Assembly (NCBI GenBank): GCA_007859835.1
Contig: SJPJ01000001.1
Coordinates: forward strand, 7,452,013-7,486,831
DNA from: Novipirellula herctigrandis
GTDB taxonomy: Bacteria > Planctomycetota > Planctomycetia > Pirellulales > Pirellulaceae
DNA: 34,819 nt
Direction: 5' to 3'
Shown: piece after piece, positions 19,272 to 27,816 of the stretch
Numbering within the stretch: position 1 is the stretch's first letter
Layout: every line of letters starts with the position of its first letter
Made by a program: the position numbers and the translations under genes
The notes under the pieces: generated by a model
Databases searched by the model: none
Seen by the model: only the letters and a program-made list of their open reading frames with translations
Told to the model about the DNA's origin: nothing

Positions 19272-20219
19272 TTACCAATACTTCTCGAAACGAATCGATC
19301 CTGGCCCCTCATAACCGTGTTCGTCTTGAAATCCTGCCTGCTTTAGCAGAGGCAACATTCCCGGCACTTTGGGCGGTTCGGTTCCGGGTGCGACATAGCC
19401 GATCATCGCGGGATTGCCGCAAAGATAAACGTGCGATCGCTTTGGATCGAGTGGGTCTTCGGCATCGGCACCAAGTTGGCCCGAGACGAATAGGTTTTGC
19501 AGGTGTTGTTTGCCGACATATTGCGGATGTTTCGGGTCGATGTTTTCAGGATCCCGTGTTGAATAGGTCAAATAACGGTATTGAGGATACTGTTCCATCA
19601 GGAGAGCGTGTTCGGCAACGTAAGCCAAATCAACGCGGTTTCGCACGCAAGTCACATTGATGATTCGGCCACGATGTCCGCGATTGAGCAGTTCCGCTGC
19701 CATTGCGTTGTGGGGCGCCTCTCCCGTTCCCGTGCTAAGCATCAAAATCGTATCGTCCGGCTCGACGCTACCAATTGTGTAGTGCCCGACGATTTTCTTG
19801 CCAATCAAAATCCGATCGCCAACCGAGCGACCGAACAATCGTGGCGTTACCACCGGCGGTGGTTCACCGTGGGTGCCAGCTTGTCGCACCAAAACAACAT
19901 AGAACTCGAGATAATCGACCGAATTGACCGGCTGCAACTTTCCGGTTTCATCGATAATCGGGCAAGAAATCGAATACGCGCGTTGGATAGCTTTTGACCA
20001 ATCCTTTTCGGTCAACTGTTCGTCCTGAGTCCCCTCGACACGCGTTTCCCAGTTGCCGATCCCAAGGCTAACGAATTGGCCTGGTTCAAAGGGAGCAAAC
20101 GGCTTGTCGGGGCGAATACGGAATCGAGCCAAGTCGCCGTGCGTATCGATTCGGTCGACGATCGTCGCGTTGTAGTACTTCTGCTTCAGCGCGTTGACCT
20201 GGTCGTCATCTAACGGCAT
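19272..20219 (-). CDS. Ferredoxin-NADP+ reductase (FPR type)
   Basis: This flavoprotein of 315 residues would pass electrons between NADPH and ferredoxin or flavodoxin. The FAD-binding barrel contains EPGQFVSLGIG and RAYSISCP (the RxYS FAD motif). The NADP domain has STGTGEAPHNAM and YLCGNPAMIG. The C-terminus ends FEKYW, the terminal aromatic residue that stacks on FAD in bacterial FPRs. There is an insertion relative to short FPRs between the barrel strands (about residues 50-75, TRVEGTQDEQLTEKDWSK). I chose ATG 20219, which directly precedes the conserved part; the frame is open to 20345 but the extra 42 residues look like untranslated leader. It lies 141 bp upstream of glgC on the same strand; co-transcription is possible but not shown. 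Confidence 0.88.
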   Translation of the reverse strand: MPLDDDQVNALKQKYYNATIVDRIDTHGDLARFRIRPDKPFAPFEPGQFVSLGIGNWETRVEGTQDEQLTEKDWSKAIQRAYSISCPIIDETGKLQPVNSVDYLEFYVVLVRQAGTHGEPPPVVTPRLFGRSVGDRILIGKKIVGHYTIGSVEPDDTILMLSTGTGEAPHNAMAAELLNRGHRGRIINVTCVRNRVDLAYVAEHALLMEQYPQYRYLTYSTRDPENIDPKHPQYVGKQHLQNLFVSGQLGADAEDPLDPKRSHVYLCGNPAMIGYVAPGTEPPKVPGMLPLLKQAGFQDEHGYEGPGSIRFEKYW

Positions 20220-20345
20220 TGTTTCAACGATCTCGCTCAATGCTTCGCTCCTGCCACTTGTGATAGAGGCTTCTGGTGAAAAAAGTGATTTGATGAGAAG
20301 AAACTTCGGGTTTGACGCCACTTTCGGCGGCGCAAAGTCAGGCAA

Positions 20346-20392
20346 GTTTCAATATAATAGCTTTCAATATAACGCCTTATTGACGGCGTAGG
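20346..20392. promoter_or_regulatory. Possible divergent promoter region between the FPR and SHD1-protein genes
   Basis: The two divergent genes share this AT-rich gap. TATAAT occurs at 20353-20358 on the plus strand, inside a twice-repeated TTTCAATATAA (about 20348 and 20362), which also reads as -10-like TATATT on the minus strand. A hairpin ACGCC/GGCGT with an 8-nt loop follows at about 20372-20389. No convincing -35 box accompanies either. Confidence 0.3.
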
Positions 20393-20463
20393 TTTATTGG
20401 TCGTGGCCTTCAAGCGGCCCGCAAGCCATTTTTATTTTTTTCCTTTTTGGGTCTGTGAGAATC

Positions 20464-22218
20464 ATGTTGTTTTCATGCGGGGTTCGAGCCCGTTCAGTGA
20501 GCCAGCGGTATCAAAAGCGGTATCAGCAGACGGGAACGTTTTTTTTGTCAGGCTTCCTCGGGGCAGCATTCTTTTCTGTTCTCGGTTTGTTTGCATGTGC
20601 TAACGCATCCGCCGAGATATGGACCGATTTGCGTGGCAGGTACGAGGTCGAGGCCGACCTTCTAGGAGTTTGGGAAAACAACGCGATTTTGAGAATGCCC
20701 GATGGACGGCGAGTGTCCGTTGAGCTGAATAATTTGCGTAGCGAAAGCCGAATTCAAGCTCAGAATTTGGCAAAAAAGAGGCAAACACAGCAGGCAGAGT
20801 TTGTTCGCGAGATTGAAAAGCAAGTTGAGATTGCTAACCTTGCCGCCCCGGATCCCTTGCCGCAACCTAAGAAAGTCGCAACCTATCAGCCACTCGAAGA
20901 AGGCGCTGAACCGCTGGCGGCTCTCGAACACACCGCTAGCCAAGTAGCGGCCGGGCACGAACTATTAGCGCGGTACGATGCGTTACCAACAAAGTACCGC
21001 GAGGACATCGATGCTTTGGTCAAATTGGCTGCTGCGAAACCAGACGCCGCGACGTTGCAATCGACACTCACTTCGTTTTCGGAGTTGGGCAGTTTTGTCG
21101 AATCGCATCAAAATTGGATCTTTGATCATCCACGGTTACAAACGCTTGATGAGGGCACAAGGGAAACGGTACGTGAATTGGTGCTGGGTATCGCCGGAAT
21201 AATGAAGACGGCGTTTGCACCGGAGGCTTTGAATCTGAATGAACTGAAGTCGAGCCCGTTTCGCGATTGGCTTGTCGCTCAAGACGCATCGATCGCGCCC
21301 TACATGAAACAGGTTTACAATATTGCCGACTCCACGACCATGAGCTTTGAAGAAGCTGGGCCGCAGGAACAAGTTACCAATCCCGCAACGATCTATGGAC
21401 CAACGCGTGGCTACGGTGGTGATCCGTCTGGGTACGGTTATGAAGATATGTATGGATCGTCCGACTATGGAGATGATTCTGGGTACGGATATGAAGATAT
21501 GTACGGAGATGATTCGGGGTACGGCGACGGATCTGGATCTGGATATGGATCTAGCGGACCACCGCCTGGCTATATGCCAGAAGGATATGGGAGTGGACCC
21601 GGTGGACCAGGTGGGGAACCGGCACCCAAAAAAGAGATTACCGAGTTTAAGGCCAAGACCCAAGTCAACGGTAAACCGTTTGTGTTCCAACTGACGCGGA
21701 TCGACGGGTATTGGGTCGAGAAAAAGATGAGCGAGAACTGGGACGAAAATATCGAGTCACTGAAGAAGCAAATTGAGGATGGTACGCTCTTAAATGTGTC
21801 TGTGATGCAAGGGCTTTCAACGATGATCGCGCCCTCGGTATCCAATTTGAAATCCGCCGAAACAAAAGAAGATTTCTACAGGATGTTGAAAGCGGAAATG
21901 GCATCTTTCAGCTCGATGACCAGTATGCTAGCGCCCATGATTCAAGGGCCCAATGCGGGCAGGAACAATGGTGGATCCGATCCGTACGGTTCCGGCGGTA
22001 GCCCATACGGTCCCGGCGGAAATCCATACGGTCCAAGCGGTAGCCCATACGGTCCCGGCGGAAATCCATACGGTCCCGGTGGAAATCCATCTGGCCCTGG
22101 TGGGAGTTCATCTGGCCCTGGTGGGAGTTCCTCTGGATCGGGTGTAAGTCCCTACGGTCCAGGCAGTAGTTCCTTTGGTCAGGGCTATGATCCTAATGGT
22201 TCACGCAATCGTCCCTAG
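20464..22218 (+). CDS. Exported SHD1-domain protein with Gly/Tyr/Pro-rich repeats
   Basis: A hydrophobic signal segment (about residues 22-48, GTFFLSGFLGAAFFSVLGLF then ACANASAEIW) suggests export. An SHD1 (SLA1 homology 1-like) domain follows: EIWTDLRGRYEVEADLLGVW continuing to LRMPDGRRVSVELNNL, as in many planctomycete surface or periplasmic proteins. A helical middle (about 100-300) has no domain I recognise. Two low-complexity tracts follow: SGYGYEDMYGDD-type repeats (about 310-375) and S/N-PYGPGG repeats (about 500-585), separated by a compact part (about 385-490, KAKTQVNGKPFVFQLTRIDG). Function is unknown; a structural or envelope role is a guess. ATG 20464 is preferred to GTG 20455. 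The stop at 22216-22218 lies inside the first copy of a 15-bp tandem repeat. Confidence 0.8.
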   Translation: MLFSCGVRARSVSQRYQKRYQQTGTFFLSGFLGAAFFSVLGLFACANASAEIWTDLRGRYEVEADLLGVWENNAILRMPDGRRVSVELNNLRSESRIQAQNLAKKRQTQQAEFVREIEKQVEIANLAAPDPLPQPKKVATYQPLEEGAEPLAALEHTASQVAAGHELLARYDALPTKYREDIDALVKLAAAKPDAATLQSTLTSFSELGSFVESHQNWIFDHPRLQTLDEGTRETVRELVLGIAGIMKTAFAPEALNLNELKSSPFRDWLVAQDASIAPYMKQVYNIADSTTMSFEEAGPQEQVTNPATIYGPTRGYGGDPSGYGYEDMYGSSDYGDDSGYGYEDMYGDDSGYGDGSGSGYGSSGPPPGYMPEGYGSGPGGPGGEPAPKKEITEFKAKTQVNGKPFVFQLTRIDGYWVEKKMSENWDENIESLKKQIEDGTLLNVSVMQGLSTMIAPSVSNLKSAETKEDFYRMLKAEMASFSSMTSMLAPMIQGPNAGRNNGGSDPYGSGGSPYGPGGNPYGPSGSPYGPGGNPYGPGGNPSGPGGSSSGPGGSSSGSGVSPYGPGSSSFGQGYDPNGSRNRP

Positions 22219-22284
22219 AATGCAGTAGCCTAGAATGCAGTAGCCTAGAATGCAGTGGCGTACTGCAATTGGCGTACTGCAATT
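22214..22284. repeat. 15-bp (three copies) and 14-bp (two copies) tandem repeats
   Basis: CCTAGAATGCAGTAG occurs at 22214, 22229 and 22244 (the last ends TGG). It is followed directly by two copies of GGCGTACTGCAATT at 22257 and 22271. The TGCAGT of the first array and ACTGCA of the second are complementary, so the RNA could fold into one of several alternative hairpins after the SHD1 gene. The first repeat overlaps the stop codon. Confidence 0.9.
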
Positions 22285-22401
22285 GGCCGCGGAACTCGGA
22301 TTGCATATGGACGCGTCGATGGCTGTCTCAAGCGGTCTTTAAACACCGCGATGCGCTAGGCAGTGGGATGTTTCGACGCCCACAGCCTGCCACGACATTT
22401 C

Positions 22402-22440
22402 GTGGCACAATTTAGTGGCACAATTTAGTGGCACAGCGGT
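22402..22440. repeat. 13-bp tandem repeat, 2.6 copies
   Basis: GTGGCACAATTTA occurs at 22402 and 22415, followed by a partial copy GTGGCACA at 22428 that continues into GCGGTGCC. It lies between two convergent genes. The rest of the 338-bp gap 22219-22556 shows no gene. Confidence 0.85.
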
Positions 22441-22556
22441 GCCGTGACAGATGCCTTGCCCCAAGTCAAACTTGGCGCAAGGTTCTGTTAGCTTTCACCT
22501 CGCTAATTGGCTGCGGACGTCACTTCTCAAAATGCCCAAGTTTCTGCATTCGACGA

Positions 22557-23840
22557 TTAAATATCGATACAGGTTTCCAAGAATCTCGCCAACTTGTGGA
22601 AGTCGCTCTTCAGTTCGATAAATCGAACTTTGGTCACCAAGGTTTGGGGGTCCACCAATTTCTCAAACGGGACAAAGTGCAAATCAAGTTGTCCTGAAAC
22701 CGAAACCATTACTCCATTGAGTTTTTCTTCGACCAACGCACGGTAGGCACCGACGCCTAATTGAGCCCCTAACATTACGTCATAAGCATGCGGCGGGGCA
22801 CAGCGGGCTTCATAACCGAGTTGCAAGCCGTTGACTTTTCGGGTGCGTCCGGTTCGTTCGTTGTATCGGTGGGCAACCAATTTCGAAAATAGTGCGGACA
22901 AATTGATGGACGAGATATTGATATGACCATGATCGTCTCGGTCGACTCCTTCGAGGTACTTCGAAGGCAAATACTCAGCCAATCCTTCGGCAACCACGAT
23001 CGTGCCGTACGGACGACTGTCACGTTCGCGAGCGATCATCATGTCAACCATTCGGTCGATCACTCGATCGAGTGCCATTATCTTTCGCTTTTCACCGGTG
23101 TCTTGATTGACCATTTCTTCGTCGGCTAAAGCTCCGACGATGTCCTCGACACTCAGCACCATACTGGCTTCGCCCGCGATGGCAGCACCATAGGCTAACC
23201 AACCGGCGCTGCGTCCCATGGCTTCGCATAAGAAATAGGCCCTTCCGGCTGCGGCATCAAAATTGAGGTTTCGGATTTCTTCGGCCAATGTTTCCACGGC
23301 CGTGAAAAAGCCAAACGTGAAATCGATCCCCGAGTAATCGTTGTCGATCGTTTTAGGCAAATGGATGACTGGGAAACGACGCGCGTCGGCGGGCAAGTTG
23401 TCTTGAAACATCTTCAACTTGTTCGCGGTTTTCAGCGTGTCATCGCCGCCAATGGATATCAACGCGTCGACTTCAAGCGAACAAAGGCCTTCGTAAACGC
23501 GACGAAGAGGCGCCACAAGTTCCTTGTCCTTGAGGTGTTCAGGAGCGCTGACGTGTTTGCCGGGATTCGTTCGGGCCGTACCGATCATGATTCCTCGGCT
23601 GCTGCGGGCATTGGTCAACGAATCATGGGTGAACCGGATGTAGTCAACTCCTTCTTGAAGTGGGCCCGCTGCGGTGTATTCGGCTAAGCGGCTGTAGCCA
23701 TGCTTGATGCCGAAAACCTGCGCGCCTTCTTCGAGGAACGAGAATGCCGCGGTGGAAATGACCGCGTTGGCTGCGGGAGCCGGGCCGCCAGCGAAGAGGA
23801 TGGCAACGCGTTTGATATCGTGATTTTGTTTATTAGGCAT
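22557..23840 (-). CDS. pfp: 6-phosphofructokinase, diphosphate-dependent type
   Basis: The 427-residue enzyme phosphorylates fructose-6-phosphate to the 1,6-bisphosphate. It has the PFK signatures AILFAGGPAPAANAV, SIGGDDTLKTA, PKTIDNDYSG and CEAMGRSAGW. GGDD instead of GGDG, together with PKTIDND, is the pattern of pyrophosphate-using enzymes, which run reversibly between glycolysis and gluconeogenesis; the donor is inferred from these residues. ATG 23840 is preferred to the in-frame TTG at 23849. No clear ribosome binding site. It faces the SHD1 gene across a repeat-filled gap and stands alone. Confidence 0.93.
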   Translation of the reverse strand: MPNKQNHDIKRVAILFAGGPAPAANAVISTAAFSFLEEGAQVFGIKHGYSRLAEYTAAGPLQEGVDYIRFTHDSLTNARSSRGIMIGTARTNPGKHVSAPEHLKDKELVAPLRRVYEGLCSLEVDALISIGGDDTLKTANKLKMFQDNLPADARRFPVIHLPKTIDNDYSGIDFTFGFFTAVETLAEEIRNLNFDAAAGRAYFLCEAMGRSAGWLAYGAAIAGEASMVLSVEDIVGALADEEMVNQDTGEKRKIMALDRVIDRMVDMMIARERDSRPYGTIVVAEGLAEYLPSKYLEGVDRDDHGHINISSINLSALFSKLVAHRYNERTGRTRKVNGLQLGYEARCAPPHAYDVMLGAQLGVGAYRALVEEKLNGVMVSVSGQLDLHFVPFEKLVDPQTLVTKVRFIELKSDFHKLARFLETCIDI

Positions 23841-23935
23841 TGAGTGCAACGAAAGGGTGAGGGTAATGGGCCTACTTCGAAGCCGATGATTTTAGGGATC
23901 TTCAACGAGCCGCCAAGGTGATGAACATGGGCGAT

Positions 23936-24562
23936 CTATTCTCCCCAATTTAACGTCTCTTCGATTGCCGACTGGTATTCGAGGTCCGTCAGGTCGAGTA
24001 GCTCTCGCATTTTCGCCAGCATTTCGGTTTGCAAGGGCCCGAGTTCACCCTCGGCCGATGCTGCTAAGAACATTCCCTGTAAGGCTTTACGCTTCTGAGA
24101 CTCGTTCCACCGCCGAGAAATTGTCAGGATGTAGTTGGTCGCAGTCACACCCTTTTGAGTCGCAATCGACGCCAAGCGACCAAGTTCTTCGCGGTCGATG
24201 TGGCGGCTGAACAAATTGGCAGCGATTCGGTGCAGTGCCTCAATTTCGGGCTCGGAAATATGCCCATCCGCCAATACCACCAACAGGCAACTCCGGATAG
24301 CTTCATCGTGAAACTGGTCTTCGGCAACCACTTTCTGAGATTCTCGATCGATCTCTAAGACCGTGATATCCCATGTACTACGGCATTCATCACACTGCAC
24401 AAATTCCTCAGCACCTGCAATTGGTACGGTGGGAATGAAGTAGACCGTCAAAAATGGTCGACGAGCACGCAATCGGTACGATTGGGGCGTCCGGCACGTG
24501 GGACAATAGAAATTCCCGCGATCACGCGTCCGCGTCAGGTTCATCGTGCCTATCAGAATCAT
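23936..24562 (-). CDS. Zinc-ribbon protein with TerB-like domain
   Basis: This 208-residue protein has an N-terminal zinc ribbon: YCPTC (about residues 19-23), then FLTVYFIPTVPIAGAEE and a second pair in QCDECRSTW (about 57-62), like the zinc-ribbon_15 family, which often starts MIxxGT as here. The C-terminal part (about 80-205) is all-helical and resembles TerB/DnaJ-N-terminal-like domains: AIRSCLLVVLADGHISEPEIEALHRI and GMFLAASAEGELGPLQTEML both have the acidic xxADGxxxxxE repeat. The molecular role is unknown. It lies about 95 bp upstream of pfp on the same strand. Confidence 0.75.
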   Translation of the reverse strand: MILIGTMNLTRTRDRGNFYCPTCRTPQSYRLRARRPFLTVYFIPTVPIAGAEEFVQCDECRSTWDITVLEIDRESQKVVAEDQFHDEAIRSCLLVVLADGHISEPEIEALHRIAANLFSRHIDREELGRLASIATQKGVTATNYILTISRRWNESQKRKALQGMFLAASAEGELGPLQTEMLAKMRELLDLTDLEYQSAIEETLNWGE

Positions 24563-24681
24563 GACTTGGAAAATCGGTTTGAAGTGTTAAGAACGCCGCC
24601 GGCCTGCTGGATTCTTGGCGGAATGCTTCGTGGACTTCGAAAAACACCTCGCCTGAGAATCGCCGTGCTTGGCAATCCGTA

Positions 24682-24771
24682 GTTTAACCGGAAGGCCCTA
24701 GTTTACCCGGAAGGCCCTAGGTTATCCGGAAGGCCCTAGGTTAACCGGAAGGCCCTAGGTTATCCGGAAGG
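24682..24771. repeat. 19-bp tandem repeat, about 4.7 copies
   Basis: The unit G(T/G)TTA(A/C/T)CCGGAAGGCCCTA begins at 24682, 24701, 24720 and 24739, with a partial copy at 24758. Positions 2 and 6 vary between copies while the CCGGAAGGCCCTA core is constant. AGGCCCT is nearly palindromic, and the unit contains CCGG and GGCC. The array lies between two divergent genes (the TerB-like and zinc-ribbon genes). Confidence 0.92.
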
Positions 24772-25114
24772 AACGTGAGCCAAAAGCTGGTTGGAACACT
24801 TTGGAGTGTGCATGCCTATCCCCCCCGAACCCTTTGGTCTGACGCCGGTTTACCCAAACCTCTGTTTCCGATGTGCCCGTACGAAACCACAGCTCCTGAG
24901 CTGCGGTGATCCTACATCCATCAAGACAATGTTCCGTTCGCTCAGTCGAGTTGGGATCGGTGTTCCCCTTGGGGAGTCCGGTCGAATCAAAAGCCCCCCC
25001 TTAAATGCGTGAAACAAAGTACCGCTCATTTCTTTCGGAACTTTGTCGATCATTGGGTGATAAATAGAAAGTGAAACGGAATCCACTCCAACATCTAAAT
25101 GACAAAATTCGAAT
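24772..25114. other. Intergenic stretch with no recognised gene
   Basis: Short frames exist on both strands but none resembles a known protein or has a supporting start signal. Small palindromes are present (CAGCTCCTGAGCTG near 24890; TTCCCCTTGGGGAG near 24965), and there are runs of C at about 24821 and 24995. The promoter of the zinc-ribbon gene should be in its right part, but I cannot pick it out. Confidence 0.5.
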
Positions 25115-25456
25115 ATGAGTACCATTCACCTTACCTGCGAATCAGGGCATCGGCTGAAAGCCGCGTCAAATCTGATCGGCCAAACACTACGGTGCCCAAA
25201 ATGCGGTGTTCAAGTCACCGTAACCGGTTCGGTGGCGGACCGCATGTCGGACACCGCGGTTCTAAGGATTCTTGGCGAATGTGAGGCATTGCCGCCGATG
25301 CCCCAGCCAAAAGGCTTTGCTGAACGAGAAATACAAAGGCAATGTCCGCGATGTGACAAGCAAACCAGTTCGCTAAATCCAGTTTGTCGACATTGCAAAA
25401 CCTACGTTGGAGTAGCACCCGACTCTCTTCACAAACTCACACGGCACTCAGCGTAA
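25115..25456 (+). CDS. Small double zinc-ribbon protein
   Basis: This 113-residue protein has two cysteine clusters. The first is LTCESGHRLKAASNLIGQTL followed by RCPKCG, a ribbon common in planctomycete proteins, where it often precedes kinase or membrane domains. The second is CPRC...CRHC (about residues 77-92). Between them is a Pro-rich linker. No enzyme domain is present, so it may be an adaptor or nucleic-acid-binding protein; its function is unknown. The start ATG 25115 follows the repeat-bearing gap, without a clear ribosome binding site. Its end is only 10 bp from the end of the convergent permease gene. Confidence 0.7.
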   Translation: MSTIHLTCESGHRLKAASNLIGQTLRCPKCGVQVTVTGSVADRMSDTAVLRILGECEALPPMPQPKGFAEREIQRQCPRCDKQTSSLNPVCRHCKTYVGVAPDSLHKLTRHSA

Positions 25457-25466
25457 ACGGGAATCT

Positions 25467-26630
25467 CTATCGTTCACGCAGCGCATTGGTGATCTCTAAA
25501 CGAATGGCACGGATTGCTGGCAAGATACCTCCAATCAACCCCATGGCCAGTGCTAACGTCATCCCTTGTAACAGCACGGCGGGGCCAAAACGAAATGAGA
25601 AAGTGATCTCGCTAAAAGTCACTAAGTTTTGCGTGCCGCCTGACAGACCGTTCAGTGGCAACGTGCCGAGACAACCCAAAACACCGCCCAGTAAACAGAG
25701 TACGAGCGACTCTAACAAGAACGACATCAGAATCGCTCGCCGCGGAAACCCCACGGCGCGGAGCGTGCCGATTTCGCGACCGCGACTTGAGACGGCGGCA
25801 TACATCGTATTGGCGGATGCAAACATCGCACCGATGGTCAAGAAGCCCGCGATTAGGTAGGCGACAACCTTGATCGCGATGGTCGATGATTTTTGGCCCT
25901 CAAAGAACTCGACCTCTGGCACGACCTTCAACTTGAACTGTTCGTCCCCTCGTACGCGGTCGACGATTTCACGACGGTCCTCTTCATCGGGCACACGCAA
26001 ATTGACGACCGAGATTGCTCCTTCGTATCGTTGGGCTGTTGTCAGGTCTCGCAAATCGGTCCACACCTCTGACTCGGCTGAACTGCCGTCTGCTTCGAAC
26101 AGTCCCACGACGGTAAACGAAACATTGTTGACCAAAAACGATTCACCGAGACCAAGATTCTCAAACCGTTCCGCGATCGCGCGTGTGGTAATCGCTTCGT
26201 TAACGCCTGCCTCAATATCACGTCCTTCGACGATTTTGAAATGGGGACGCAATTGACGACCGACCGGGTCTAGCCCACGTAGAATCACGTTTGTCGTACC
26301 AGCTCCATTTCGACGTGGATTCAACAAAATCGTGATGAATTCGCGAGATGCCATAGGACTACCATCTTCCGATGTGGCAACACCCTGCAAGTTGACCAAT
26401 TCGCGTGCGACCGTTGGCTGCACGTTGCTGGTCATCTCGCTATCGGCACCTTGCCGCATGACGATCAAGTCTTCTTGGTCACCCGACATGCGAAGCGCAT
26501 GCTCGATACCGTCAATCATTCCAAAGGTCAACACGGACGCGAACACGACGACGCCGATCGCCAACGAAGTCAGTAGCGTCGTGGCCCATCGAACGCGAAG
26601 AGATCGGATATTGTATTTTAAAGGGATCAT
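25467..26630 (-). CDS. ABC transporter permease, FtsX/MacB type (second permease)
   Basis: The 387 residues have the FtsX/MacB layout: one N-terminal membrane segment (about 15-38, WATTLLTSLAIGVVVFASVL), a large extracytoplasmic domain (about 45-255), then three C-terminal segments including VVAYLIAGFLTIGAMFASA and LLESLVLCLLGGVLGCLG. The motif SSRGREIGTLRAVGFPRRAI before the third segment is the usual ATPase-contact region. It is last in the operon adaptor-ATPase-permease-permease, 22 bp after the first permease. Such systems export lipids, peptides or antibiotics, or move lipoproteins; the substrate is unknown here. Confidence 0.9.
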   Translation of the reverse strand: MIPLKYNIRSLRVRWATTLLTSLAIGVVVFASVLTFGMIDGIEHALRMSGDQEDLIVMRQGADSEMTSNVQPTVARELVNLQGVATSEDGSPMASREFITILLNPRRNGAGTTNVILRGLDPVGRQLRPHFKIVEGRDIEAGVNEAITTRAIAERFENLGLGESFLVNNVSFTVVGLFEADGSSAESEVWTDLRDLTTAQRYEGAISVVNLRVPDEEDRREIVDRVRGDEQFKLKVVPEVEFFEGQKSSTIAIKVVAYLIAGFLTIGAMFASANTMYAAVSSRGREIGTLRAVGFPRRAILMSFLLESLVLCLLGGVLGCLGTLPLNGLSGGTQNLVTFSEITFSFRFGPAVLLQGMTLALAMGLIGGILPAIRAIRLEITNALRER

Positions 26631-26652
26631 TGTTTCGACAGAAAATGTGTGC

Positions 26653-27816
26653 TTAGACGACTCGTCGCAACCCGTCCACTACCGATAACTGGGACGCCAA
26701 CACCGCCGGCACGAGCCCGCTTACAAAACCAATTCCCGCAGCAACGGCGACTAGCCCAAACATCCACGCGCCAACTAACCCCGACACTGGGACCGGAAAC
26801 ATCATCGCTGCGGCAGGTACGCTGGCAACAAGCGCCAAGGCACCTACGCCTCCTGCAATCCCGAGTAGTCCGCCTAACATCGCGATAAGCGTCGACTCAC
26901 CGAGAACAAGTGCGAGAACACGTTGCTTAGAAAAACCGATTGCCTTGAGCACAGCGACTTCGGTAGTTCGTTCACGCATCGACATTGCCATTGCCGTCCC
27001 CGCCACAAGCGCCAACGAAAAGACAACGGCCAAAGAGATGTACCGGATATACATTTGAACGTCGCCCAGCATTTCAGAGAACATACGAGCGAAAGCCGCT
27101 TCGGTACGCGTGCGGGTCGAGTTTTCCGAATTTCCGAACATCGTGTCGATCTCTTCACAAACGGCCTCGACGTTATCACCGTCTTTGCACTTCACATAAA
27201 TGGAACCGGCACCGGGATCGAAGGCAAATGGAGACTTCTTCGATTCTTCATCGAGGTATTTCCAATCGAACCAAATACTTCCCGAATTACCCGGTGCGTC
27301 AAAGACGCCCACTAACTTCAAGTCGAGATCGATAGGATAGATGACGCCTTGTAGCGGGATGCGGTCGCCCAATCCCCATCCCATCTGGTCGGCCAACGCC
27401 CGGCTGCACACCGCCCCTTGGCGATTCGATTGGAACGCTTCAAGTTGGTCAGCGGCAATTTCGAGCTCGCCGTAAATGTCAAATGCCACTTCGGGGTCGA
27501 CCGCGAATTGCGCAAACATCGCTTGCTTGTTTTCGTAGTTTCCACCAAACCAAGCAAATGGCATCGCCGATGCAACCGAGTCGAGAGCACGAACACGGCC
27601 GACGTGCGCAATCGGTAGCGGTGAAGCGAAACCGAGCTTGTTTAAAACGACCACGCGGTCATACTTGTCCGCTTCTTGTCCGACGACATCTTGCATCGCC
27701 AAATAGCCATACAGAATCGTCATCAGCGCGAGCGAGAAGCCGACGGACATAATCGTTAGGCCCGATCGCAACTTGTTTCGAGTCACGTTGCGCCATATGT
27801 ATAGCAGTAATTTCAC
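26653..27816 (-). CDS. ABC transporter permease, FtsX/MacB type (first permease)
   Basis: The 387 residues have the same layout as the downstream permease but are clearly diverged from it: N-terminal segment LRSGLTIMSVGFSLALMTIL, a periplasmic domain (about 45-255), then segments in YISLAVVFSLALVAGTAMAM, LLGIAGGVGALALVASVPAA and FGLVAVAAGIGFVSGLVPAV. MRERTTEVAVLKAIGFSKQR is the coupling-helix region. The start ATG overlaps the ATPase stop by 4 bp (27813-27816), showing translational coupling. The two different permeases probably form a heterodimer, as in LolCE-like systems, whereas MacB is a homodimer. Confidence 0.9.
   Translation of the reverse strand: MKLLLYIWRNVTRNKLRSGLTIMSVGFSLALMTILYGYLAMQDVVGQEADKYDRVVVLNKLGFASPLPIAHVGRVRALDSVASAMPFAWFGGNYENKQAMFAQFAVDPEVAFDIYGELEIAADQLEAFQSNRQGAVCSRALADQMGWGLGDRIPLQGVIYPIDLDLKLVGVFDAPGNSGSIWFDWKYLDEESKKSPFAFDPGAGSIYVKCKDGDNVEAVCEEIDTMFGNSENSTRTRTEAAFARMFSEMLGDVQMYIRYISLAVVFSLALVAGTAMAMSMRERTTEVAVLKAIGFSKQRVLALVLGESTLIAMLGGLLGIAGGVGALALVASVPAAAMMFPVPVSGLVGAWMFGLVAVAAGIGFVSGLVPAVLASQLSVVDGLRRVV

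Noticed and set aside
24791-25012. 73-residue open frame in the gap before the zinc-ribbon gene
   Set aside because: No recognisable domain, no start signal, and the region contains C runs and palindromes typical of non-coding DNA.
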